Shown piece by piece: positions 49,890-57,866 of a stretch of 64,000 bases of DNA. The stretch covers positions 88,064-152,063 of the forward strand of contig JAZNGH010000027.1 in the NCBI GenBank assembly GCA_045576335.1. The letters are read 5' to 3'. The stretch's first letter is position 1. Each line of letters starts with the position of its first letter. Source of the DNA: Scatosoma sp045576335 (GTDB lineage: Bacteria; Bacillota; Clostridia; Christensenellales; Borkfalkiaceae). The notes under the pieces were generated by a model. The model ran no database searches and was not told the DNA's origin. It was given only the letters and a program-made list of their open reading frames with translations. The position numbers and the translations under genes are program-made.

Positions 49890-51011
49890 ATGAGAATAAA
49901 TGGAGTAATTGCAATGTTAAAAAAGAAATCCCCTAAAATCGTTCAAATTAATGATATATTACAATGGTATGAAAATGGTGAATTGGAATTATCGCCTAAA
50001 TATCAAAGAAATAGTGTGTGGAATGAAAAAGCAAAATCTTATTTGATTGATACTATAATTCGTGGTTTACCAATTCCACCTATTTTTATGAGACAACAAA
50101 TAGATGTAGCAACCAAAAAAACATATCGCGAAATTATTGACGGTCAACAACGATTACGTGCAATAACAGAATATATTGAAAATAAATATCCAATTTCTAA
50201 AACACATAATGAATTATATGGTGGCAAATGTTATAGAGATTTAGACGATGAGATGAAAGCACAGATATTGGAATATGAAATATTTGTAGAAGTAATTAAT
50301 GAAAAAGAAGACCCCGTCATATATGACATGTTTGCGCGACTTAATACAAATAACTGTGTACTAAATCGCCAAGAATTAAGAAATTCACGTTATTGGGGTG
50401 AGTTTAAGGTTGCAGCTTATAATTTAGCTGCGGAGTATAGAGATTTGTTTTACGATAACAAAATTTTTAATGATAAGCAATTTTCAAGAATGGACGATGT
50501 TGAATTGGTTTCTATTTTATTAAATATATTTATTGGTGGAATAGATACAGACACGCCCAGCTCTATAGATAAATTATACGCAAAATATGATAAAGACTTT
50601 GCTGACCTTGAAACGATAAAAGAAAAGTTTGATAAAGTTATGTATGAAATCGCAAAAATATACGATTATCTCAATGGAAACATAAAATGTTTTACTAGTA
50701 AAGTTTATTTTTATACTTTATTTGCTGCTATTGCACATCAATTATATAGTGTGGTAGGTGTTAATGCTTACCGCTTGCCTCAATTTGATTCAAGTCAAAT
50801 AGATGCGAATCGAGATTTTTTACTTGCAAAGATAGTTCAATTTGAAAATGATTTTGAAGATTGTGTAGTTAACAAGAATGAAGACGCTACATTGTTTTTA
50901 GCATTTGCAACTTTTGATAGAAATCATCGGACTAGAACAACCAATAAGTCTGAGCGACTTCAAAGAGTAGAATTTTTATCGAATTTCTTGACGGGAGAAA
51001 TTAATGGATAA
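49890..51011 (+). CDS. DUF262 (GmrSD N-terminal-like) protein
   Basis: 373 residues. PKYQRNSVWNEKAKSYLIDTIIRGLPIPPIF (36-66) and IIDGQQRLRAI (82-92) are the two signature motifs of DUF262, a ParB/Srx-like fold proposed to bind or hydrolyse nucleotides in restriction and defence systems such as GmrSD. The HNH DUF1524 nuclease domain of GmrSD is absent; the remaining ~250 residues are helical and not recognised. The downstream HEPN-like gene overlaps its stop codon (TAATG), so the two proteins are probably made in fixed ratio and act together. Confidence 0.82.
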   Translation: MRINGVIAMLKKKSPKIVQINDILQWYENGELELSPKYQRNSVWNEKAKSYLIDTIIRGLPIPPIFMRQQIDVATKKTYREIIDGQQRLRAITEYIENKYPISKTHNELYGGKCYRDLDDEMKAQILEYEIFVEVINEKEDPVIYDMFARLNTNNCVLNRQELRNSRYWGEFKVAAYNLAAEYRDLFYDNKIFNDKQFSRMDDVELVSILLNIFIGGIDTDTPSSIDKLYAKYDKDFADLETIKEKFDKVMYEIAKIYDYLNGNIKCFTSKVYFYTLFAAIAHQLYSVVGVNAYRLPQFDSSQIDANRDFLLAKIVQFENDFEDCVVNKNEDATLFLAFATFDRNHRTRTTNKSERLQRVEFLSNFLTGEING

Positions 51012-51574
51012 TGACTGAAAATGATGAATTAAAAGCATTTATACAAAGTTGTAATGCGAATTTATTGTCATCATCAGCATTACCAATTTTGTATGAGGCT
51101 AGTTTTTTAAAAATATATGTCAAATTTGAAGTCTTTCTATCTAAAATGTTTGAAAGTTATTGTATTGGTCAGTTGAATAGTAAAGGGTATTGTCCGCAAA
51201 GGAAATTAGCTTTTTCAGATGAGGAACATTTAAGAGCTGTGCTGAAAGGCGATAAAAGTTATGTTGATTATCTTAAAAAAATAGAATCTGTATCAAAATT
51301 TATTTTTATTGATAATCCCTTTAATGTGATTTTCGATGTTGCAGACAATTCAACTATAATGGGACAAATGATGGCGTTGCGAAATTATATTGCCCACGAA
51401 AGTAATGAGGCTAAAACTAAATATATAAATACATGTTTAGGCGGACGAAATTTTATAGAGCCTTCTTTGTTTTTGATTAATAAAAACAAAAAAACTGCAA
51501 AATCAAATTATACAATTTACATAGAAAAAATAACACAAATTTCTGATTTAATTTTAGAAAAACCATTAGTTTAA
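51011..51574 (+). CDS. HEPN-like putative RNase coupled to DUF262
   Basis: 187 residues, mostly helical. MALRNYIAHES contains R124-x4-H129 (RNYIAH), the catalytic signature of HEPN ribonucleases, after a helix that starts FLKIYVKFEVFLSKMFESY. HEPN proteins of the MAE_28990/RiboL-PSP type are known neighbours of DUF262 genes. A toxin- or defence-type RNase controlled by the DUF262 partner is inferred. Start overlaps the DUF262 stop. A strong terminator follows, so the pair forms a self-contained operon. Confidence 0.68.
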   Translation: MTENDELKAFIQSCNANLLSSSALPILYEASFLKIYVKFEVFLSKMFESYCIGQLNSKGYCPQRKLAFSDEEHLRAVLKGDKSYVDYLKKIESVSKFIFIDNPFNVIFDVADNSTIMGQMMALRNYIAHESNEAKTKYINTCLGGRNFIEPSLFLINKNKKTAKSNYTIYIEKITQISDLILEKPLV

Positions 51575-51612
51575 CTTATTTAAGGTTCGATTTAGGTTAC
51601 TCTTACTCCACC

Positions 51613-51661
51613 AAAACACGACTTTTATGTAAAAATTAACGCATAAAGTCGTGTTTTTTTT
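51613..51661 (+). terminator. Terminator of the DUF262-HEPN operon
   Basis: AAAACACGACTTTTATG pairs with CATAAAGTCGTGTTTT (one bulge) across 12 bases, followed by eight T. Confidence 0.88.
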
Positions 51662-51725
51662 GCTTTTTTAAGACAAAGGTAAATTTGTTCCTATATAAAA
51701 TCTTTTTACGCTTGATTATAAATAC

Positions 51726-51754
51726 TTGAAAAAACTTTTGATTTCTGCTATAAT
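51726..51754 (+). promoter_or_regulatory. Promoter of the HD alarmone-hydrolase-like gene
   Basis: TTGAAA (51726-51731), 17 bases, TATAAT (51749-51754). Confidence 0.7.
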
Positions 51755-51782
51755 ATAAAAAATTCTATTAAAAGGTTTGGAT

Positions 51783-52211
51783 ATGATTTATACGGAATTA
51801 ACCAAAAAAGCATTGAAATTATGTTTTGAAGCGCATAAAAATCAAGTTGACAAAACAGGTTTGCCTTATGTTTTTCACCCGTTTCATCTTGCTGAACAAA
51901 TGACAGATGAAATATCTACTGTCTGTGCTCTGCTTCACGACGTTATTGAAGATACGGAATATAGTTTTGACGATATACGAGAAATGGGTTTTCCGCAAGA
52001 AGTAATTGACGTATTGATATTACTTACCCACGATGACGACGTTCCTTATATGGAATATGTTAAAAAAATAAAAGCAAACCTCGTTGCAAAACAAGTTAAA
52101 CTTTCCGACTTAAAGCATAACAGCGATTTAACGCGATTAGATACGGTTGATGAGCACGCGTTAAAAAGAACAGAAAAATACAAAACGGCAATAAAGTTGC
52201 TATCTGATTAA
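51783..52211 (+). CDS. Small HD-domain protein, alarmone hydrolase-like
   Basis: 142 residues from the ATG at 51783, after AAAAGG; the in-frame TTG at 51777 is too close to it. The HD set is complete: H18, H32 in VFHPFHLA, H52-D53 in LLHDVIEDT, and D109 in KLSDLKHNSD. This arrangement matches the (p)ppGpp hydrolase half of RelA/SpoT proteins and stand-alone small alarmone hydrolases. No synthetase domain is present. Its location behind a HEPN/DUF262 operon invites comparison with toxSAS-type antitoxins, but no toxin synthetase is seen. Confidence 0.72.
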   Translation: MIYTELTKKALKLCFEAHKNQVDKTGLPYVFHPFHLAEQMTDEISTVCALLHDVIEDTEYSFDDIREMGFPQEVIDVLILLTHDDDVPYMEYVKKIKANLVAKQVKLSDLKHNSDLTRLDTVDEHALKRTEKYKTAIKLLSD

Positions 52212-52299
52212 GGTCCGTTATAAGATTATCGAAGGCTGCAAAGAGAGCGCGCGGGACTTTGAAAGCGTAGTAATCGCAAAGAATAAGGAAAAAATTTAA
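52210..52299 (+). pseudogene. C-terminal fragment of an unrecognised gene
   Basis: A 29-codon open frame without start or ribosome-binding site reads VRYKIIEGCKESARDFESVV up to a TAA, then a terminator hairpin. Codon use is like the host genes rather than the AT-rich island, and the frame begins exactly where the HD gene ends. It looks like the 3' end of a host gene cut by island insertion. Identity unknown. Confidence 0.4.
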
Positions 52300-52325
52300 G
52301 AAATTTGGAAGAACAACCGAAAAGC

Positions 52326-52362
52326 AAGCTCGCCTAAAGTAAAGGGCGGGCTTATATTTTTT
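52326..52362 (+). terminator. Terminator at the right edge of the island
   Basis: AAGCTCGCC pairs with GGGCGGGCTT (one G-U), followed by ATATTTTTT. Confidence 0.7.
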
Positions 52363-52496
52363 AACTATTTACGATACTTCATTGGCAAACTCGCTTCTGT
52401 GGGGCAATGCAGAATAAGTATTCAATACAGTTTTCATCCTTAAAACATTCACACAAGGAGGTTTTATTTTACAGCAAGGAAAAAAGACGGAAGGTA

Positions 52497-52525
52497 TTGA
52501 CAAGATTTTGAAAATCAAGTATAAT
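52497..52525 (+). promoter_or_regulatory. Promoter of the structured RNA
   Basis: TTGACA (52497-52502), 17 bases, TATAAT (52520-52525), a consensus promoter not followed by any gene before a terminator. Confidence 0.75.
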
Positions 52526-52531
52526 AATTAT

Positions 52532-52707
52532 AGCTACAACTCGTAAATCTCGGAAGGGAGATTTGCTCTTATTTAATACCGATTTTAGAGGATATGTATT
52601 TCTTATCGTGTTTATAAATTCCTTTATAATTGAACGCGAACGAGTTGTAGTGATTTACGTGAAAGGTATATTTTACGACATCGTTTTGTAAGGGACGATG
52701 TTTTTTT
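52532..52707 (+). ncRNA. Candidate structured non-coding RNA (about 175 nt)
   Basis: Between a consensus promoter and a terminator (ACATCGT at 52678-52684 with ACGATGT at 52695-52701, then T7). CTACAACTCGT (52534-52544) pairs with ACGAGTTGTAG (52640-52650), closing a domain that contains AAATCTC/GAGATTT and TTATAAA/TTTATAA hairpins. GTAAATC (52543-52549) could instead pair with GATTTAC (52652-52658), giving two exclusive folds. No open frame with a ribosome-binding site is present. The closed shape recalls 6S RNA, but I do not see its diagnostic sequence; a riboswitch is the other option. Family unknown. Confidence 0.55.
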
Positions 52708-52744
52708 CGTTTTTATGGGGAAATGGGAAGGGTTGTTCAGAGTA

Positions 52745-52776
52745 CAAAAAGTATAAAATTCCCTATACGGTAGTAT
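52745..52776 (+). repeat. 32-bp regulatory repeat upstream of the transporter chimera
   Basis: Identical over 32 bases to the minus strand of 56688-56719. It contains GTATA/TATAC half-sites (AGTATAAAATTCCC, then TATACGGTAGTAT). It lies 75-106 bases before the start codon, followed after 26 bases by TTTTATGATAAAATAT (52803-52818), also shared with the GH94 promoter region and probably containing the -10. Confidence 0.8.
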
Positions 52777-52850
52777 TTTTTAACCATTGTGGTTATAAGC
52801 GGTTTTATGATAAAATATATACAGAGATTATATACGGAGAGGATTGGGCC

Positions 52851-54077
52851 ATGTTAGGCATCATATTATCGTTTTTTGCCATTGGGCTTATGCGCGTCAT
52901 TCAAAAGGTTTGCAGCAAAAAAGTCAGTGGAATGTTGACGGAAAAAATCAATTTTTTCCACTACGGCGCATATTACCAGTTTATTTCGGCGATTTTTTCT
53001 TTGATAATGTTATGTATAACAGGCCTTCACGGTTTTAATTTACCCACGTTTTTATGTGCGTTTGCGGCAGCCGTTTGTTTTGCTCTAGATCTTTTTTCGG
53101 GGATCGAAGCGTTAAAGGGTGCAACGCTGTCCGTGTGTAATATGTTTGGCATGGGTGGATTGTTTATTCCCTGTATCGTAGGTATTTTTCTGTTTGACGA
53201 GCCTATGAGTGCTATGCAATGGGTGGGTTTGGTTATATTTATCATTTCTATTTATTTTTTAGCCAAAGAATCCAAGGGTACGTATAAAAAATTCTCGTTA
53301 AAAACCCTGATTATGTTATTTATCAGTTTCTTCGTCAACGGTGCAGTCACCGTTGTGCAAAAGTATTTTGCTCTTCTTGTGCCAGACGGAAACGTGGCGT
53401 TGTATTCTTTTTTAACTTTTGGATTGAATTCTTTAATAATGTTTACGTGTATGTGTATATGTGCAATTACGAAAAAGAAAAAATTGGACGATTCCGTGGC
53501 CGAAGCGGGAGCTGGACAAAACGCCGAGCCGAACGAAGCGACGGAGAACAAGCTGAAGCGGGTAGTGGAGAGATTGACTAAACCCTTGCTGGTTTGCGGA
53601 TTTCTTTTGGCGGTGGCGGTATTTGTGATTAACCTGCTTGTCACTACGCTACCGCAAGGCTTTTGGGAACTGAACGCCGTTTATGATGCGTCGCTTTTGC
53701 TTGATGAAGCGGATAGAGCAATCGACGCAAGTACGTACAGCGTCGAAATGAAGGAAAAGCTTCACGACAGAATAGAAATCGAGCGTATGACCCTTCTGTA
53801 TATACAGTTGGAATATTTCAACAAGGAAACGAATAATTACGACGAATTGAGGACGATCAATACGTACCCGAAAGAAAAGGTGTTGGAGCTTTGCGACAGA
53901 TTTGAGAAAAATATCGAGAAATTCGGTTTTACGTTTGTAAACGGCGACGGCACGCCGCAAGAAATTATAGAGAATTGGAGAAACAGAGCGATAAAAGCAC
54001 ACAGATTTTGGGAGGAAAGAATTTACAAATTGCGTAATGATTTTAACCAAGTAAAAGAGTTTGCCATAAAAGATTGA
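52851..54077 (+). CDS. Chimeric protein: truncated DMT/EamA transporter fused to a helical C-terminal domain
   Basis: 408 residues from the ATG at 52851 (GGAGAGG upstream). Residues 1-270 hold about eight transmembrane segments of a drug/metabolite-type (EamA-like) transporter, including LKGATLSVCNMFGMGGLFIP and FLFDEPMSAMQWVGLVIFIISI. After VINLLVTTLPQ the hydrophobic pattern stops, where the last two helices should be. It then becomes a soluble helical region (LNAVYDASLLLDEADRAIDAS, RIEIERMTLLYIQLEYF) resembling the C-termini of DUF4838-type carbohydrate-associated proteins. An in-frame deletion joining two genes near 53660 is the simplest reading. Transport function is doubtful. Confidence 0.6.
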   Translation: MLGIILSFFAIGLMRVIQKVCSKKVSGMLTEKINFFHYGAYYQFISAIFSLIMLCITGLHGFNLPTFLCAFAAAVCFALDLFSGIEALKGATLSVCNMFGMGGLFIPCIVGIFLFDEPMSAMQWVGLVIFIISIYFLAKESKGTYKKFSLKTLIMLFISFFVNGAVTVVQKYFALLVPDGNVALYSFLTFGLNSLIMFTCMCICAITKKKKLDDSVAEAGAGQNAEPNEATENKLKRVVERLTKPLLVCGFLLAVAVFVINLLVTTLPQGFWELNAVYDASLLLDEADRAIDASTYSVEMKEKLHDRIEIERMTLLYIQLEYFNKETNNYDELRTINTYPKEKVLELCDRFEKNIEKFGFTFVNGDGTPQEIIENWRNRAIKAHRFWEERIYKLRNDFNQVKEFAIKD

Positions 54078-54097
54078 TTTTTTTGCAAAATCCTATA

Positions 54098-54128
54098 AAA
54101 AAGAGTTGCTTTTTCGGCAACTCTTTTT
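54098..54128. terminator. Bidirectional terminator between the chimera and GH94
   Basis: AAAAAGAGTTGC (54098-54109) pairs with GCAACTCTTTTT (54117-54128). Confidence 0.9.
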
Positions 54129-54135
54129 CGTTGGT

Positions 54136-56607
54136 TTAATAAGTGATTTCGATAATATTTTCTTCTTTCATATCGCCGTCGGCGATAAACGCAACGTCTT
54201 TTCTGTATTCCGTGTCGTATTTGGTTTTCGTCCATTTTTCGCCGTTCAGTTTGACGGATTTTGTATCGTGGGGTTTATAATTTATCGTGAATTTTTTTCC
54301 AAGATAAGTGAAATTAACGCTACATTCGCCGAATTCTTTTGGCGGGCAGGGTCTTATAGCCAAACCGTCGTAGCGATAGTTCAAGCCAAAGAAGAAATTG
54401 TAGAAGATTCGAAGCGTATATGATACCGTACCCGAAAGGAATTGGAAGGTTACGCGGTGCAGACTTACGTCACTGTTGCTGTAACAGTTTGCCAAAGCGT
54501 AAGGCGGGGCGTACGTTTGTTCTACGGGAGCGTATGCTTGTTCGAAAGGGAAGATATGGCGGGAGACCTTGTAAGCCATTTCGCTGTTACCTACGGTGCA
54601 GCAAGCGCGGACTAAAAAGCTTTGCGCGTGGTTATAAGGGGCTGGGTGTGGACCGCGTTGTCCAACTCTGCCCGCATTTGCAAGGTGCTTCGTATAACCG
54701 ACGCTCAACGTGTTGTAACCCATTCTGCCGAAATTCATTTCTTCGATCTTGGTGAGCGTGGATTCGTTCATTTCGGATGTTCCCGCGCCGCTTATGATTG
54801 CCCACGCGTTGGATACGAGATAGAGCTTGGAGATTCCTTCGGGATCGTGTTCCTTATCCGAACCGAGCCACTCGCCGTCGTCGTTCATATAACCTTGGAA
54901 GAAGCCCTCCTTGTTGAAGGCTGTTTTTCGCATGCCGTCGATAAACCGTTCGCGATATTCTGCATATTTTTTAGGTAACGCGTGATATTTTTTGGGGAGG
55001 ATTTCTTTATAAGCGTTGATCATATCGGACATATTTTTAAGATTGAGGATCATTTGCGCGGTAACCGTAACCGTTTCGCCTCTTCCCTTTACGCCGATTT
55101 CATCCATAACGTCCCACCAATCGCCGTACTATACTTTACACAGGTCGTGCTCGCCGATATTTTTTTCGTCGATATAGAATTGAACGCATTGAACGATATG
55201 ATCGAGTACGGTGGATTTTTCGTCTGAATCCAGCCACCAGACCTTTTCGAAAAGGATAGAGGTGTCACGCGTAAAAGTCATATATTCGTGGATAAGCTCC
55301 AAGAAGAATGCCCCGCCGTCGCAATAAGCGCGCATATCGTGGGCCGCTTCTCTCGAAATAGAGCTGATACAGTGAGGGAACCAACCGTCCTTTTGTTGGT
55401 GTTCCACCATATATAAAATGGTTTCTCGCGTCCATTTCGGGTCAATGGGCGTAATACCCACGAAATCTTGGCTTACGTCTCTTGCGCCTCTCATGCGTGA
55501 TGGCCAACCCCTGTCTAATGAACCCGTCCAATACATTTGTAAGGGCGCAAAGGTATTTACGAAATTGTCGAGCAGGGGATTGCACGTTTTTATCGAACGC
55601 TTGTCAAACCAATTATTGAAAAATTCTATCGTTTTTACAACGTGTTCCGCGTAGAGCTTTTCGTCGAAATAGCTCTGCTCGAATATTTCTTCGTCCGCAT
55701 TATACGCATGGTCGTTCTGCACGGTAAGTACTTGCGTATAGGTTTTGCTTTCGTTGGGTTTTAGAGAGCATCTGTATCTTGCTGCGAAGGTCTGTTGAAA
55801 AGTACCGTAAGTCGGGGCGTTTTCAATGTCTTTCATTTTATGAGAGAAAGGCTTTTCTGGCGTTTTAAGAGCGTCGGGGGTAAAGAAGCTGCTCGTGCCC
55901 GCGAAATTGCTTGCCAAAAAGTCGAGCTCGGCATTCTCCTCGTAGTCCATATTGAGCGTGATCGAACGGTTTGCGTTTGGATCGCGAAGAAGGTCCTTCA
56001 TTTGTGCGTGAATAGAGATCGCCTTTTTACCGTTAAAACGGGGTTTGGAGAAAAGATACCATTCGGGCAGATCCCAAGGCGCGATGACGGGGATATTGCA
56101 ATAGGGAAAAATCGCGGGGGTAACGATATAATCGGACATAGTTGATCCCGTATTTTTAATGGTCGTTTTCATACAAACGGTAGCTTTGTCCTGCGGGACG
56201 AAAATTTCCGTTCTGATTTCCAGGTTTTTGAAAACGGCAAGATATACCGCGGTTTCGGGCGTCCATTCTATTCGAAATTTCGGTTTTTCTCCGTTGAAAG
56301 AAAGCTGAGGACTGTTAAAATTGCTTACGGGTACACCGTTGTTAACGGAAGCGGATTGTATCCATACCTGCCATTTGCTGTTTACTTCGCCGAGCTCGCG
56401 TTTGACGAGCAATATCCCGTAGGGCGGTTCATATTGCACTTTAACGGGACCGTTTTGATCGACGTAAAGAAGGATTTTTTTGTTTTGATACACGTAATAC
56501 CACGGACCTTTTAATTCTTCCCCGTTTGTGATCGTATACCCAGCGTATTTGTCAAGATCGTACGTGCCGTACGAACATTCCTTTTCAATTTTGTCATAAG
56601 GTTTCAT
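54136..56607 (-). CDS. GH94-like glycoside phosphorylase, interrupted by an in-frame TAG
   Basis: 824 codons including the stop. The N-terminal sugar-binding domain includes the opening KECSYGTYDLDKYAGYTITNG. The (alpha/alpha)6 domain has RGARDVSQDF and DGWFPHCISS. Codon 493 (55131-55129) is TAG, directly before YGDWWD (494-499), which carries the expected catalytic acid D496; the frame continues intact for 330 codons to TAA. GH94 enzymes split beta-glucosidic disaccharides with phosphate. If TAG terminates, only a 492-residue inactive fragment is made. The GH94 family is inferred from motifs; the substrate is unknown. It shares promoter elements with the divergent chimeric transporter. Confidence 0.72.
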
Positions 56608-56646
56608 AGCTTAGCCTCCAATCGCGTGTTTTAATAAACGACAATA

Positions 56647-56662
56647 ATATTTTATCATAAAA
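56647..56662 (-). promoter_or_regulatory. Shared promoter motif of the GH94 gene
   Basis: The minus strand reads TTTTATGATAAAATAT, identical to 52803-52818. TAAAAT is the likely -10; TTGCGT 16 bases upstream is a possible -35. Confidence 0.6.
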
Positions 56663-56687
56663 GCTACTTGACGCAAGTCAGAAAAAT

Positions 56688-56719
56688 ATACTACCGTATA
56701 GGGAATTTTATACTTTTTG
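56688..56719 (-). repeat. 32-bp regulatory repeat upstream of GH94
   Basis: Exact inverted counterpart of 52745-52776, in the same orientation and at about the same distance from its start codon. It is probably a common operator or activator site. Confidence 0.8.
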
Positions 56720-56801
56720 ATTTGAAATAAAATAACTCGAACCTAATTTTCAACGGCTAAATTTTAGGCGCATACGAATCGTGATACTGTAAAAACGGAA
56801 A

Positions 56802-56832
56802 GAAAAATCGGCACTTGGAGCAAGTGCCGATT
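56802..56832 (-). terminator. Terminator of the small membrane protein gene
   Basis: AATCGGCACTTG pairs with CAAGTGCCGATT over GAG; T5 follows on the minus strand. Confidence 0.85.
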
Positions 56833-56849
56833 CGGTTTATCTTTTGTAA

Positions 56850-57146
56850 TCAAAGGAATAAGACCAGTGCGAAGAATACCGCAAAAGCGGTGTATTCCAC
56901 GAGCGGGAAAACCTTGCGGAGCAACAACGCAACGAGTGCGAGCAGGCAAGTGGCGATAAAATATACCCACGTTGCCACTGCGGCAAACGGCGTAATAAAC
57001 AGATAGAAAATTAAATAAACCAAGCCCGCGATAGAGCCGAGCAAAGTGAACAAGCTTTCTATCTCCCCGTCGTTAAACCAAGTAAACAACGAGCCAAGCG
57101 TTACCAAAGCGGTAATAACAAACAATATCCAAGCAAAAACGACCAT
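56850..57146 (-). CDS. Small membrane protein of unknown function
   Basis: 98 residues from the ATG at 57146, after AAAGGAG; an in-frame ATG 10 codons earlier has no such site. Three or four hydrophobic segments (VFAWILFVITALVTLGSLF, AGLVYLIFYLFITPFAAVATW, LLALVALLL, AFAVFFALVLFL) and an acidic loop (NDGEIES). No family recognised. It is divergent from the amidase-like gene and has its own terminator. Confidence 0.6.
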   Translation of the reverse strand: MVVFAWILFVITALVTLGSLFTWFNDGEIESLFTLLGSIAGLVYLIFYLFITPFAAVATWVYFIATCLLALVALLLRKVFPLVEYTAFAVFFALVLFL

Positions 57147-57279
57147 TTCCTTATCTCCTTTATCAATATTATACACTTCCTTTTTGAAATTTTCAAGGAT
57201 TTAACGGGGGTGAAAGTGTATAAATTTCAAAAAATATTCTTTCGTACACGATTTTGGGCAAAAATGCGTATGATAGAAT

Positions 57280-57780
57280 ATGAAAATGATTGATTATAAC
57301 AGGGAAGCCGTAGTAGCCTACGCCCGCAAATGGGCGTTTTCCCGCAATCCCGCCTATTTCAATTTCGACACCTTGGGCGGGGATTGCACGAATTTTGCCT
57401 CGCAATGCCTTTTTGCGGGGAGCGAGGTAATGAACTATACACCCGTTTTCGGTTGGTTTTACCGTTCCGCGAGCGACCGCACGGCGGCGTGGACGGGCGT
57501 GGAATATTTTTACAATTTCCTCGTTGGAAACGAACGCGGAATCGGCAACGGTGCAGGCCCTTTTGCTGAGGAGGTTTCCATCGATAAGCTGAAAATCGGC
57601 GATTTCGTACAGCTTGGCAGGGACACGGGGGATTTCTATCATACGCCCGTCGTAGTCGGTTTTTCGCGCGGTGTGCCGCTCGTAGCGGCGCATACCTACG
57701 ACGCGTTTAACCGCTCGTTAAATTCCTACCGTTTCGAGCGCATACGCTGTTTGCATATCCTTGGCGTAAGAACGGAATAA
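57280..57780 (+). CDS. Amidase-domain protein (Amidase_6-like)
   Basis: 166 residues. YNREAVVAYARKWAFSRNP and GGDCTNFASQCLFAG (33-47, nucleophile C36), with the later TPVVVGF and AAHTYDAFNRSLNSY, match the putative amidase domain found in many Firmicute cell-wall-associated proteins, related to papain-like NlpC/P60 folds. No signal peptide is present, unusual for a wall enzyme, so a cytoplasmic role or non-classical export must be considered. A perfect 14-bp hairpin follows. Confidence 0.75.
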   Translation: MKMIDYNREAVVAYARKWAFSRNPAYFNFDTLGGDCTNFASQCLFAGSEVMNYTPVFGWFYRSASDRTAAWTGVEYFYNFLVGNERGIGNGAGPFAEEVSIDKLKIGDFVQLGRDTGDFYHTPVVVGFSRGVPLVAAHTYDAFNRSLNSYRFERIRCLHILGVRTE

Positions 57781-57787
57781 TTTGGGG

Positions 57788-57839
57788 CAAGTCAAGCGTT
57801 TTCAAACGCTTGACTTGTCGTTGTTCTTTGTTTTATAAT
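57788..57839 (+). promoter_or_regulatory. Hairpin overlapping the GH20 promoter
   Basis: CAAGTCAAGCGTTT (57788-57801) and AAACGCTTGACTTG (57804-57817) form a perfect inverted repeat that can end the amidase transcript. Its right arm contains the -35 TTGACT (57810-57815) of the next promoter; -10 TATAAT lies at 57834-57839 after 18 bases. It could also be an operator. Confidence 0.65.
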
Positions 57840-57866
57840 GTTGTTACCAAATCAAGGAGTATAACA

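Noticed and set aside
47230..52300. Integrated element with attachment sites at tRNA-Tyr
   Set aside because: No copy of the tRNA 3' end is found at the right edge, and there is no integrase.
52532..52707. 6S RNA, SRP RNA or tmRNA
   Set aside because: The closed shape fits 6S loosely, and GGAAG occurs in one loop as in SRP RNA, but the other required elements are missing; no tag-peptide frame for tmRNA.
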